Source: Aeriscardovia sp. | Lineage (GTDB): Bacteria; Actinomycetota; Actinomycetes; Actinomycetales; Bifidobacteriaceae | Assembly: GCA_017413255.1 (NCBI GenBank) | Contig: JAFPUC010000008.1 | Location: forward strand, 62,001 to 126,000 | Direction: 5' to 3' | DNA: 64,000 nt | The notes under the pieces: model-generated | Told to the model about the DNA's origin: nothing | Database searches by the model: none | Seen by the model: the letters and a program-made list of their open reading frames with translations, nothing else | In this document: one piece after another, positions 53,647-62,193 of the stretch | Layout of the letters: each line of letters opens with the position of its first letter | Position numbering within the stretch: the first letter of the stretch is position 1 | Translations under genes and position numbers: made by a program

Positions 53647-55686
53647 CTAATTGGACTTGGAAGAGGAACCGGACTCGCTGGAAGAGGAAGAAGAAGAGGA
53701 CTTATTTTGCGAAGAAGACTGGGTGGAAGAGGAAGAAGAAGAGGGGCTCTGGCAGTAAACAGTGATGGTAGATCCCGAATCCACGCTCCCTCCCGATGTC
53801 GACAAACTCTCTCCGCTTGGAGCCTGAAGGTTTTCAACCGTCCAGCTCTCCTGTGCATTTTGCGGAACCAATTTCACCTTGAGGCCCAGCGCCTGCAGAG
53901 CATTTTTCACAACCGAAAGGGCTTCTCCCCTCAGCTGGGAAGGGATGGTCACTTTCTGGGGCCCTTCTGAAATATTTAGGGTAATGGTGGCGCCCTGGGA
54001 AACTACGCTTCCCGCCGCGGGCGAAGTGCTGACCACCTTCCCCTTGGCAACTGAAGCGCTGCTTACCTGTTTTATGGAGATATTAAACCCGTCCTGAGAA
54101 AGCGTAGTCTGGGCATCTCCCTCGCTCTTTCCGACAAGGTTTGGCACCGTAGTCTGCCCGCTGGAAATGTAAAGGGTGACCTTCGTCCCTTCAGATTGGC
54201 TGCTTCCCGCCGCGGGCGAAGTTCCTGTCACGTGGTCTTTTGGAATGGTGGGTGAATTTTGCACTTCCACCGACCCCACCGAGAAGCCTGACACGCTCAG
54301 GCTTTGCTCGGCTTGCTGCTCTGTCATGCCCACAACGTTGGGGATTTGGGCAGTCGCCGGGCCTGCAGAGAACCATACAGTTACCGTGCTTCCCTTTATC
54401 ACGCTCTGCCCGGAGGCAGGATCTTGCTTTATTACGTTCCCCTTAGGCTGATCGGTGGCGGTGTCCAACTCGGCCTGAAACTTTAAGCCCACGCTGCTCA
54501 GGCTTTGCTCGGCTTGCTGCTCTGTCATGCCGTTTTGAATGGAAGGGACGGTGACGTACTGGGGGCGGGTGGAAAAGTATATCCACGCCCCCACCCCGCA
54601 ACAGGCGGCCAGTATACACAAAATCAGCCACACTTTCCACGCCTTATGCTTCTTTTTGACAACCGCCCTTCCGGATCCAAAGTCTCCCTCATAAGCGGAT
54701 GCGGGTGAAGAATAGCCTGAAGGGGGAACCGAGGAGGGAGGCATGGCCACCATGGTCTTTTCGGCATCCGTCGAAGGCTTGTGGAGGTCGGAAAGCGGGT
54801 TGTAGTCTTCCACCGAGGCTTTTTGCCCGCTTAAAATCGCCTGCACGTCCCTCTTAAACTCGGCCGCCGTGCTGTAGCGGTTCTGCCTGTCTTTGGTCAT
54901 GGCCTTGGCCACAACCGAATCCCAAATCTTTGGAAGCCCGGGAATGATGGAGCTGGGGGGGACGGCAACCTGTGAAACGTGCTGGTAGGCTATGGCCACA
55001 GGAGAGTCTCCCGAAAACGGGGGACGCCCCGTCAGCATTTCATAGAGCACGCATCCTGCAGAATAGAGGTCGGAACGCATGTCTATGTTCTCGCCCTTTG
55101 CCTGCTCGGGGGAAAGGTACTGAGCCGTGCCCACCACCCCCTGGGACTGGGTCATGGTGGTAGCCGAATCATCTAGAGCGCGGGCTATGCCAAAGTCCAT
55201 GACCTTTACCACGCCCTGCTCGCTTACCATGACGTTGCTGGGCTTGATGTCTCTGTGGATAATCCCCATTTTGTGGGAGTACTCAAGGGCGTTTAGGATC
55301 CCAATTATGATTTGTCCCGCATCGGTAGGAGAGAGCGCCCCGTTTTCCCTTATTATTTCCCTAAGAGTTTGGCCCTTTACATACTCCATGATGATGTAGG
55401 GGATTTTTTCCTTTTCCCCATCAGGACCTTCTGCTTCTTCTTCTCCCGTATCGTATATGGAAACAATATTGGGATTGTTAAGCTGGGCTACGGATCTGGC
55501 CTCCTTGCGAAATCTTGCCAAAAAAACCTGATCATTGGCAAGGTTGGGACGCAAAATCTTTATGGCCACCTGTCTGCTCAGGCGAGTATCGGTGCCTATA
55601 TGCACCTCGGCCATGCCGCCATGGCCTATTACCGGCCCTACGGTGTAACGGCCCTGAGCCAGGCTCTGGGGAGTGAATTGGCTCAT
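53647..55686 (-). CDS. pknB: Serine/threonine protein kinase PknB with four PASTA domains
   Basis: Wall-sensing kinase. The 679 residues hold the kinase domain (1 to about 275; VAIKILRP, HRDIKPSNV, DFGIARA, GTAQYLSPEQA), a juxtamembrane linker, one helix (about 345-365), four extracellular PASTA repeats (about 370-640), and a serine-rich tail of about 45 residues, unusual for PknB. PASTA 1 and 2 share an identical 36-base block. Last gene of the seven-gene fhaA-to-pknB operon, starting 4 bases inside the previous gene. Targets are likely wall enzymes and FHA proteins. Confidence 0.95.
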   Translation of the reverse strand: MSQFTPQSLAQGRYTVGPVIGHGGMAEVHIGTDTRLSRQVAIKILRPNLANDQVFLARFRKEARSVAQLNNPNIVSIYDTGEEEAEGPDGEKEKIPYIIMEYVKGQTLREIIRENGALSPTDAGQIIIGILNALEYSHKMGIIHRDIKPSNVMVSEQGVVKVMDFGIARALDDSATTMTQSQGVVGTAQYLSPEQAKGENIDMRSDLYSAGCVLYEMLTGRPPFSGDSPVAIAYQHVSQVAVPPSSIIPGLPKIWDSVVAKAMTKDRQNRYSTAAEFKRDVQAILSGQKASVEDYNPLSDLHKPSTDAEKTMVAMPPSSVPPSGYSSPASAYEGDFGSGRAVVKKKHKAWKVWLILCILAACCGVGAWIYFSTRPQYVTVPSIQNGMTEQQAEQSLSSVGLKFQAELDTATDQPKGNVIKQDPASGQSVIKGSTVTVWFSAGPATAQIPNVVGMTEQQAEQSLSVSGFSVGSVEVQNSPTIPKDHVTGTSPAAGSSQSEGTKVTLYISSGQTTVPNLVGKSEGDAQTTLSQDGFNISIKQVSSASVAKGKVVSTSPAAGSVVSQGATITLNISEGPQKVTIPSQLRGEALSVVKNALQALGLKVKLVPQNAQESWTVENLQAPSGESLSTSGGSVDSGSTITVYCQSPSSSSSSTQSSSQNKSSSSSSSSESGSSSKSN
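54295..54330 (-). repeat. Exact 36-base repeat within pknB, copy 1 (PASTA 2)
   Basis: Identical to 54496-54531; encodes GMTEQQAEQSLS on the minus strand. Confidence 0.9.
54496..54531 (-). repeat. Exact 36-base repeat within pknB, copy 2 (PASTA 1)
   Basis: Identical at base level to 54295-54330, including silent positions, 201 bases apart, i.e. one PASTA unit. Confidence 0.9.
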
Positions 55687-56651
55687 TTGAAACTCTCTTT
55701 CTCAAATCCGGTAAAACCGGTTGAAGGAAGGATGCCCTCCATAAGTCTGTATGCCTTCATGGCATCCGTATGTATGTAGTACTTTACCGGGTGGGGATAG
55801 CTGCAAACTTTCCTTGGTATCACTTTGTTTTTGATATCCTCCAAGATATGGTCTATGTCGTTTGCCACATCCAAAGCGCTCCGGGGCCTGTGGGCAGGGT
55901 TTTTCTCTAACATAACCATAACATAACTAGCCAATTCCTCAGGGATGTCGAAAGGAAGGCTCGGAACGGGATCGTTGACCTGGGCGGCGGCAATATCTAC
56001 AGGGGCCGTCCCGGTAAAGGGCCGGTGGCCGCTAAGGCCTTCATAGAGCACGATTCCCAAGGAATATATATCGCTTTGAGGCAGGGGCTTTAATCCCCTT
56101 GCCTGCTCGGGGGAGATGTACTGGGCCGTTCCCACTACCCTTCCGGCCTGGGTAATCTGGGCCTGATCGGCAGAGTAGCTCACTCCAAAATCGGTTATTT
56201 TTACTTTTCCTTCCGGGCTTACCATGATATTGGCAGGCTTTATGTCGCGGTGGATTACGCCGTTTTTATGCGCCACATATAATCCTTTGGCGACCTGGGA
56301 AATGAGGGGGAGAAGCTTTTTGGGGGGGATTTTTCCCGCCTCCTTATAGATTTGGGCAAGAGAAGGCCATGGAATGTATTCCATTATCAAAAAGCCCATG
56401 CCGTTGTTTTCGTAGTAGTCAAAAAGGGCTGCTATGGCGGGGTGGGCAAGGTAGGCGGAGTTTTTGGCCTCTATCCTCATTCTTTCCAGCCTCGACGAAT
56501 TTTCTTCCAAGTCGCTTCTAAGGGCTTTTACCGCCACTTCCCTTTTTGCCCCAAGATCATACGCCTTCCACACTTCTCCCATGCCGCCCTGCGCCACGCG
56601 CTTTTCAAGCCTGTAGCGGCTATGGATGATTTGCCCCTCAATCAGCTTCAT
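55683..56651 (-). CDS. pknA: Serine/threonine protein kinase PknA
   Basis: The 322 residues are essentially a kinase domain (GGMGEVW glycine loop, VAVKALRSD, HRDIKPANI, DFGVSYS, GTAQYISPEQA, SDIYSLGIVLYEGL) plus a short tail of about 45 residues with no clear membrane helix. Mycobacterial PknA has an extracellular segment; here it is absent, so it is cytoplasmic. All catalytic residues are present. It overlaps pbpA and pknB by 4 bases at each side. Confidence 0.93.
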   Translation of the reverse strand: MKLIEGQIIHSRYRLEKRVAQGGMGEVWKAYDLGAKREVAVKALRSDLEENSSRLERMRIEAKNSAYLAHPAIAALFDYYENNGMGFLIMEYIPWPSLAQIYKEAGKIPPKKLLPLISQVAKGLYVAHKNGVIHRDIKPANIMVSPEGKVKITDFGVSYSADQAQITQAGRVVGTAQYISPEQARGLKPLPQSDIYSLGIVLYEGLSGHRPFTGTAPVDIAAAQVNDPVPSLPFDIPEELASYVMVMLEKNPAHRPRSALDVANDIDHILEDIKNKVIPRKVCSYPHPVKYYIHTDAMKAYRLMEGILPSTGFTGFEKESFK

Positions 56652-58078
56652 TTTTCAGCCTCTTTTATTACGCTTCCCATTATGGAAGCAGCTTGGGCGG
56701 ATGTAGAATTTTGCAGCATTACCGCCACTACCGTGTCCGGATTTGAAGTGGAAAAGCCGGCAGCCAATGAATCGCTGCGATCGGCCTGGGATTGATCTTT
56801 AACCTGGGCCATGACGGAGGCCACGGGCCCCAAAGAGGCATCTTGCACCTTCGTCAGATTTTCCATCATGGCCTTAATCTGTGCCGCCTGCGAGGAGGTG
56901 AGGGGGGAAGAGAGGCGGGAAGGTGTGGAGGAAGAGAGGACCTGGAGGTCCGAAGAAAGGGTCCTTTTCACTAGTTCAGGCTTCATAATGCTTCCGCCGT
57001 CGGCTACCGCCCCTACCATCATGGCTTCCTGAATGAGGCTAACCTTTTCCCCGCCTTCCCCGGCCCCCGCCAAGGCCAGATTTTGCGCATCGCTCACATT
57101 TCCCAAAGACGATGCGGAAGAAAGCAGAGCCTGTCCGCTTCCCTTTTCCCCGCAAATGTGGATCGGCGATCCAAATCCAAATGAGGCGGCTTCTTTTTCC
57201 AAAGCCTGAGCTCCAAATTTCTGGGCAAGGATCGCAAATGCGGTAGAAGAAGAATAGGAAAAGGCCGTGGAAAGATCCATTTTGTTTTGCATGCTGTATC
57301 CGGGGTAATAGACGCTGTTTGCTATCACCATTCCGGAAGGGAGCTTAAAAGTTGAAGGAGCCGACACCTCGTCTGTAGGTTTCATCCCTTTTTGTAAGGC
57401 AAGGGAGGAAGTGAGGATGTTAAAAGTGGATCCAGGGTTTATGAGGTACTGGGTGGCCAAGTCCGCAAGGAGGCCTTCCTGGGAGTAGGAAGAGTAGAGG
57501 GAGCGGGCCTGCTGGGAATTGTGGGTGGCAAGAAGGTTGGGGTCGTAACTGGGGGAGGAAGCCAAAGTCAAAATAGCACCGGTTTTGGCATCCAACACTA
57601 CAATGGCTCCCGTTTTTCCTTTAAGAAGGGAATAGGAATACTCCTGGAGGGGGGCCTGGATATTGGTTTCCACATTCACCCCCCCCTCTTCCTGGCCTTC
57701 AAAGATGGATTCAAACTTTTGCTGCCATATGCTCCCATTTCCATTGGTCAGCACTTTGTCGTAACTCATCTCCACTCCCTGGCTGGGAGGGGCGGCTATG
57801 GAGAAAAAGCCAGTCACCGGCGCAAAAGCTTCCCCTTGGGGGTAAGAACGCTGATAGTTAAAAGAATCATTGCTCTTCTGGCTTAGAGCCAAAATCTGCC
57901 CTCCCGACGACAAGATCTCCCCCCTTGCCATTCCTACCTCATGGTAAAAGGCCGCCGTATTTTCCGGGTTTGCATCCAGCGCGGGAGCGTAAATGATGGA
58001 CCAAAAGAAGGTAGAGCAGGTAATGATGAGAAACAGCACTAAAACAGCAATGAAAAGCTGGCGCATGGACTTGTTCAC
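56648..58078 (-). CDS. pbpA: Class B penicillin-binding protein PbpA with degenerate active site (probable pseudoenzyme)
   Basis: 476 residues: an N-terminal membrane helix (8-28), a dimerisation domain, and a transpeptidase-like fold. The catalytic SxxK is STFN (217-220, AAC codon at 57419-57421 for the lysine). SxN reads SSS (276-278). Where KTG is expected the sequence is VKDQSQ (about 426-431). The frame is intact, with no frameshift, and it sits between rodA and pknA with 4-base overlaps. Thus the fold and SEDS partnership may be kept while transpeptidation and beta-lactam acylation are lost. Confidence 0.9.
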   Translation of the reverse strand: MNKSMRQLFIAVLVLFLIITCSTFFWSIIYAPALDANPENTAAFYHEVGMARGEILSSGGQILALSQKSNDSFNYQRSYPQGEAFAPVTGFFSIAAPPSQGVEMSYDKVLTNGNGSIWQQKFESIFEGQEEGGVNVETNIQAPLQEYSYSLLKGKTGAIVVLDAKTGAILTLASSPSYDPNLLATHNSQQARSLYSSYSQEGLLADLATQYLINPGSTFNILTSSLALQKGMKPTDEVSAPSTFKLPSGMVIANSVYYPGYSMQNKMDLSTAFSYSSSTAFAILAQKFGAQALEKEAASFGFGSPIHICGEKGSGQALLSSASSLGNVSDAQNLALAGAGEGGEKVSLIQEAMMVGAVADGGSIMKPELVKRTLSSDLQVLSSSTPSRLSSPLTSSQAAQIKAMMENLTKVQDASLGPVASVMAQVKDQSQADRSDSLAAGFSTSNPDTVVAVMLQNSTSAQAASIMGSVIKEAEK

Positions 58079-59460
58079 CTTGACCTCCTAAGAGCTGAAA
58101 GGTCTAAAAGCCCGGTTCCGTTTTCACTGCTAACGGGCCTGGGAGATTTATCTATAACCAAAAGGAGCATTAAAATCATCCAGTCGGCCGTAAGGCTAGA
58201 CCCTCCGGACGCCAGGAAAGGCATCGTAAGGCCGGTAAGGGGAAGAACAAGGGTAATTCCTCCGGCTATTGTGAAAATTTGGAAAGCCAGGGAAAAAACC
58301 AGGCCTGAGGCAAGGAGCTTGCCAAAACCGTCCTCCGTCCTCATGGCTATGACAAACCCCGCCGTTATGAGGCATAGGTACATCAAAAGCAAAAGGCAGA
58401 TTCCCACAAACCCCATCTGCTCGGTGAGTGAGGAATAGATAAAGTCCGAATTTGCAAAAGGGGTAATGGCAGGATAGCCCTCTCCAAAGCCCGTTCCAAA
58501 AAGGCCTCCGGCGCCCAATGCAAACAGGCCCTGAACGATCTGGTAGGAGCTGCCGTAGGAACGGGTGTAAAGCTGCTTGGAGAAGGGATGGAGCCAAATG
58601 TCGATGCGGGAGGAAAAAGTGGGAAACAGCCCTGCGGAGGCAAAAAAGAGAATGGCAAAGGCCGCAACTCCGCACAGCACCCATATTTTCTTTTTGCTGG
58701 CTACATATACCATGCCCGTAAAGAGGGCAAAAAACATCAGGCAAATCCCAAGATCCCCTTCCGCCACTAAGATTATGGCCACAAGGATCCACACAGCTGC
58801 CAGCGGCCCCGCGTCTTTTAGCCTGGGAAGCCTGCCTTTGCCGATTTTGGACTTTTCCTGGAATTTATTTCTGTGGGTAAAAAGGTAGGAGGCAAAAAAG
58901 ATCGCTAAAAACAGTTTCGCAAATTCGCACGGCTGCCAGGAAAAGCCCCCGAATTTCACCCACACTTTCGCTCCATTCACCCTTTCTCCAATTCCCGGAA
59001 CCAGAGGAAGGGCTAAAAGGATTAGTCCTATTGCCATAAGAGCGTAAGAGAGGCGCCGAAGCTTTCTGTAGTCAGCAAAGAAGGCTACGAGGAAAGAAGA
59101 AAGGGCTAAGGCCACCGCCAGCCAAATCATCTGCCTTAAACCGAAATCGGTGGCAGATCCGTTCTGAGCGTATTCGAGGTCAATCCTTGTAATTTGGGTT
59201 ACGCCAATCAAAGAAAGCAGGAGCCCTACAGGCACTATCGCCTTTATGCTGTTTGGGATCTTTTTGTCCACAAGGACGGTCAAAAGGATGGCAAGAGCGC
59301 AGTCAATGCCTCCGGCAAGAAGGTAGGGCCATGGAATTTTTCCTGCCAGCTTCAGCATCATAGATGAAAAAGCCAGGCATCCTACAAACAGGGCAAAGAG
59401 GGTAAGGTATATCCTCCTGCCCTTGGAGGGGCTTTTTACCTGTCTGGAAGACTTCCTCAT
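58075..59460 (-). CDS. rodA: SEDS-family peptidoglycan glycosyltransferase (RodA/FtsW)
   Basis: The 461 residues include about ten membrane helices and the large extracellular loop with ANSDFIYSSLTEQMG, which keeps the catalytic aspartate and the following glutamate of SEDS polymerases; GLFGTGFGEG is the family signature. It polymerises lipid II and normally acts with a class B PBP, here PbpA, encoded next with a 4-base overlap. The polymerase appears active while its partner does not. Confidence 0.94.
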   Translation of the reverse strand: MRKSSRQVKSPSKGRRIYLTLFALFVGCLAFSSMMLKLAGKIPWPYLLAGGIDCALAILLTVLVDKKIPNSIKAIVPVGLLLSLIGVTQITRIDLEYAQNGSATDFGLRQMIWLAVALALSSFLVAFFADYRKLRRLSYALMAIGLILLALPLVPGIGERVNGAKVWVKFGGFSWQPCEFAKLFLAIFFASYLFTHRNKFQEKSKIGKGRLPRLKDAGPLAAVWILVAIILVAEGDLGICLMFFALFTGMVYVASKKKIWVLCGVAAFAILFFASAGLFPTFSSRIDIWLHPFSKQLYTRSYGSSYQIVQGLFALGAGGLFGTGFGEGYPAITPFANSDFIYSSLTEQMGFVGICLLLLMYLCLITAGFVIAMRTEDGFGKLLASGLVFSLAFQIFTIAGGITLVLPLTGLTMPFLASGGSSLTADWMILMLLLVIDKSPRPVSSENGTGLLDLSALRRSR

Positions 59461-60842
59461 TTTTGCGCTCCCCCTGTTTTCAGCTCGTCGGCTTTCTGAA
59501 GGGCTTGAGAAAGGGAAGAAACGTGAATGCCGTTTTGAAGTTGTTGGCGGAGGGAAGGGGGAAGAGAAGATGCGCTCACACCCGTGGACTGCTCAAGGTG
59601 AGAAAGCCTGATTCCTAAAATATTCGTAGATACCCCCTTGTAAACCGCCACATAGCCTTCCCATTCACCGAGATAGTACTGCGTCTGACTCCAGTAAAAA
59701 AGGTACCCTCCTATGGAGAGTATTGTAGCGAGGCAAAGGCATAAAAATATCCAAACTGCCGTCTTCCACCGCTTGCGCCTTTTACGCCCTTCCTGGACTA
59801 CCTTTTTGCCATACTGCTCCAAAACTTCGGCATCTACAGGATCTGCAGGGTTTAAATTCTTTCCGCTTACTATGGGAATTTCAGCCGTATCCACCGGGGG
59901 CTCTTCAAAGGAAGGCGTATTTCCCTTAACTGTTTGCGCTTTCTCTTCTTCTTCCCCTTCGCGCAAAAGATCGCTGGCTCTCTTTAAGGGAGAATCTTCT
60001 TCTATGAGCGGGGGGGCGATCTCCACCTTTTTGCGCGTGGTTTCAATTATTGACTGCAGGCTCTCTTCTACGGCTCCCGCTATTAAGGCAGGGCCTTGCG
60101 GCGCCGGCCCCCGAAAGCAATCTGCCACCACCGCCGTAACGTTGTCGGAACTGCCGGCCTTTAAGGCCATGTTTACAAGGGTTTGGGCGCACAGTTCTTT
60201 ATCTGCAATTTTTTGCAAGGTGTCTTTTATGGTTTCGTCTTCCAACGATCCCGACAGACCGTCTGAACAAAGAAGGCACCTGTCTCCTGCCCTGGCTTTT
60301 CTAACGCAAATATCGGGAAGGGGATTGATGTTGAAGTCCCCCACTACCCTCATTACAACGTTTTTTTGAGGATGGATTTTTGCCTCTTCTTCACTCAGAA
60401 TGGAGGAATCTATAAGATACTGCACGTAACTGTGATCATGAGTAAGGCGGATCAGTTTCCCGTCCTGAAGAAGGTAAACCCTAGAGTCTCCTATATGTGC
60501 CAGCACCCAGTAGTCATTTATTAAAAGCAGGGCGTCTACGGTAGTTCCCATGCCGGAAAGCGCCTTTTCCTTAGATGCCTTTCCCACTATGGCGTCATGG
60601 GCAAGAAGAATGCTCTTTTCCACCGCCCTGCATACCGCCTCTACATTGTGCCTGAAGGCTTTGGGGTGCTCCAGATGGCTTAGGGTTCTAATAGCTATGG
60701 TGGAAGCCGTGGCGCCGCCTGCATGCCCCCCCATGCCGTCCGCCACAGCAGCCAAAGTGGTTCCTGCGAACCCGGAATCTTGATTATCCTTTCTCACGTA
60801 GCCCTTGTCGCTTACAAGGGAGGAAGAGAGGTGCAGTTCCAT
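59457..60842 (-). CDS. pstP: PP2C-family serine/threonine phosphatase
   Basis: The only phosphatase of this signalling locus; reverses PknA/PknB. The 461 residues have a PP2C domain (1 to about 240; VRKDNQDS, ADGMGGHAGG, GDSRVYLL, LLCSDGLSG, SSDNVTAVV, all metal ligands visible), a linker, one membrane helix (about 350-375), and an extracellular tail of about 85 residues. The layout matches mycobacterial PstP. Overlaps rodA by 4 bases and follows fhaB by 2 bases. Confidence 0.95.
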   Translation of the reverse strand: MELHLSSSLVSDKGYVRKDNQDSGFAGTTLAAVADGMGGHAGGATASTIAIRTLSHLEHPKAFRHNVEAVCRAVEKSILLAHDAIVGKASKEKALSGMGTTVDALLLINDYWVLAHIGDSRVYLLQDGKLIRLTHDHSYVQYLIDSSILSEEEAKIHPQKNVVMRVVGDFNINPLPDICVRKARAGDRCLLCSDGLSGSLEDETIKDTLQKIADKELCAQTLVNMALKAGSSDNVTAVVADCFRGPAPQGPALIAGAVEESLQSIIETTRKKVEIAPPLIEEDSPLKRASDLLREGEEEEKAQTVKGNTPSFEEPPVDTAEIPIVSGKNLNPADPVDAEVLEQYGKKVVQEGRKRRKRWKTAVWIFLCLCLATILSIGGYLFYWSQTQYYLGEWEGYVAVYKGVSTNILGIRLSHLEQSTGVSASSLPPSLRQQLQNGIHVSSLSQALQKADELKTGGAQK

Positions 60843-60844
60843 CT

Positions 60845-61423
60845 CTACCTCAGCTCAAACGATGTAGCCCCCAGGCGTATAAGCTGCCCGGGTTTTATTA
60901 TGACGGGTCCGGCAATTTGTTTTTCATCCAAATAAGTTCCATTGGTAGATCCCAGATCTTCTAGAACCCATTCCCCTTTTTTGCTTTTGTATATTCTGGC
61001 GTGGTGTGAAGAAATAAATTGATCCGGTACGACGATGGAATTATCCGGAGCCCTGCCTACGGTGCAAGAAGGAGGGAGGGGGAAAGTCATACCCGCCTTC
61101 TGTCCGTCCACTATAACGAGAACGGTGGTGTCGCTGCGGGAAGGGGAGACGGGAGAAGGGGAGGGGGGGACGTGCGTCACCAAGGAAACGATGGAAGTTT
61201 GAGTAACGGAAGAAGGGCTGGAGGGGCGCGCCGAAGAGGAAGAAGAAAAGGCAGATCTGTCCCTAGCTTCCTTCATTTGTTTTTTCCTCTTTCTTATCCA
61301 TTTGTCTCTGGAGGGCAAGAAAGCAGACACATCTTTGTGCAGAGAGCGAACTGCGAGCCATGCGAAAAGTATCAGCGCAAGAATGAAGCTGTATTTTAGA
61401 ACCGCATATGTCAATTCGGTCAT
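60845..61423 (-). CDS. fhaB: Membrane-anchored FHA-domain protein (FhaB type)
   Basis: The 192 residues have an N-terminal helix (about 8-26), a serine/proline-rich linker of about 60 residues, and a C-terminal FHA domain (GRAPDNSIVV, SSHHARI, STNGTYLD). FHA domains bind phosphothreonine, so it reads PknA/PknB activity. FhaB (FipA) in mycobacteria links to FtsZ and FtsQ. The linker contains an internal run of Ser/Pro likely to be phosphorylated. Confidence 0.92.
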   Translation of the reverse strand: MTELTYAVLKYSFILALILFAWLAVRSLHKDVSAFLPSRDKWIRKRKKQMKEARDRSAFSSSSSARPSSPSSVTQTSIVSLVTHVPPSPSPVSPSRSDTTVLVIVDGQKAGMTFPLPPSCTVGRAPDNSIVVPDQFISSHHARIYKSKKGEWVLEDLGSTNGTYLDEKQIAGPVIIKPGQLIRLGATSFELR

Positions 61424-61443
61424 AAGAAAGCCTTAAATCCCAA

Positions 61444-62145
61444 TCAGGACCTCGGCTCGGAGGAAGCCCAGAATACGATTCTGGTCCTGCCTATGGTAAT
61501 CGTGTTGCCGTCTATTAAAGTGGCCGCGGGCACGAGGTGGCCTTCTACATACACTCCGTTGGTAGAGTGCAAATCCCTGGCTACAACTCCCCTGGGAGTA
61601 ATGGTGATTTCAAGATGCTTTCTTGAAATTCCGGGATCATCTATGACTATGTCACAGTCAGATCCTCTTCCGATTATGGTTTTTGCTGCAGTGAGCAAGT
61701 ACTGGCGTCCGGAAATTTCCAGCACAGGAAAATCTTTTGCTTCATTTCTATTGGTAACGGGTGCGGCATTGCCCTGCACGGTTTCGCTTGTCAGCCTGAA
61801 CTCGCCCTTGGAAATATCAAGATTTTCCTCAAATATCACCGTCACAGGGCCTTCGAAGCTATAGGATTGGTTGGTTGCATATTTAGTCAGCCCATCGGCC
61901 AGCTCGTTTGCCAAGGATTCAGATCCCCACTCTTCTATCTTGTCGAAATCCGGAGTGCTTAGCTCGAACCTGTATTCATTTGGAACTACGGTTCTATTTT
62001 GGGAAATCACCCTAGCTTTGGAATCTATTTCTTTTTCGAGCGCACCTGACAGATCAACAGGCTGCAGATCTTTTGATCCGAACCGGGAAAACACCCCGTT
62101 GACCCCGCGCTCAACGTGTTTTTCAAACCTATCGAGTATGCTCAT
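61444..62145 (-). CDS. fhaA: FHA-domain protein with DUF3662 domain (FhaA type)
   Basis: The 233 residues have a DUF3662 domain (1 to about 125; begins SILDRFEKHVERGVNGVFS) and an FHA domain (GRGSDCDIVI, ISRKHLEI, STNGVYVE). The long disordered linker of mycobacterial FhaA (528 residues) is nearly absent. FhaA binds phosphorylated MviN in mycobacteria. First gene of the operon; GAGGTCGG precedes the ATG by 1-8 bases, and TATTAA lies upstream as a weak -10. Confidence 0.93.
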   Translation of the reverse strand: MSILDRFEKHVERGVNGVFSRFGSKDLQPVDLSGALEKEIDSKARVISQNRTVVPNEYRFELSTPDFDKIEEWGSESLANELADGLTKYATNQSYSFEGPVTVIFEENLDISKGEFRLTSETVQGNAAPVTNRNEAKDFPVLEISGRQYLLTAAKTIIGRGSDCDIVIDDPGISRKHLEITITPRGVVARDLHSTNGVYVEGHLVPAATLIDGNTITIGRTRIVFWASSEPRS

Positions 62146-62193
62146 CCGACCTCACTTGTTCATTTAATAGTCTAACAAGGGGAACTAAAAAAT

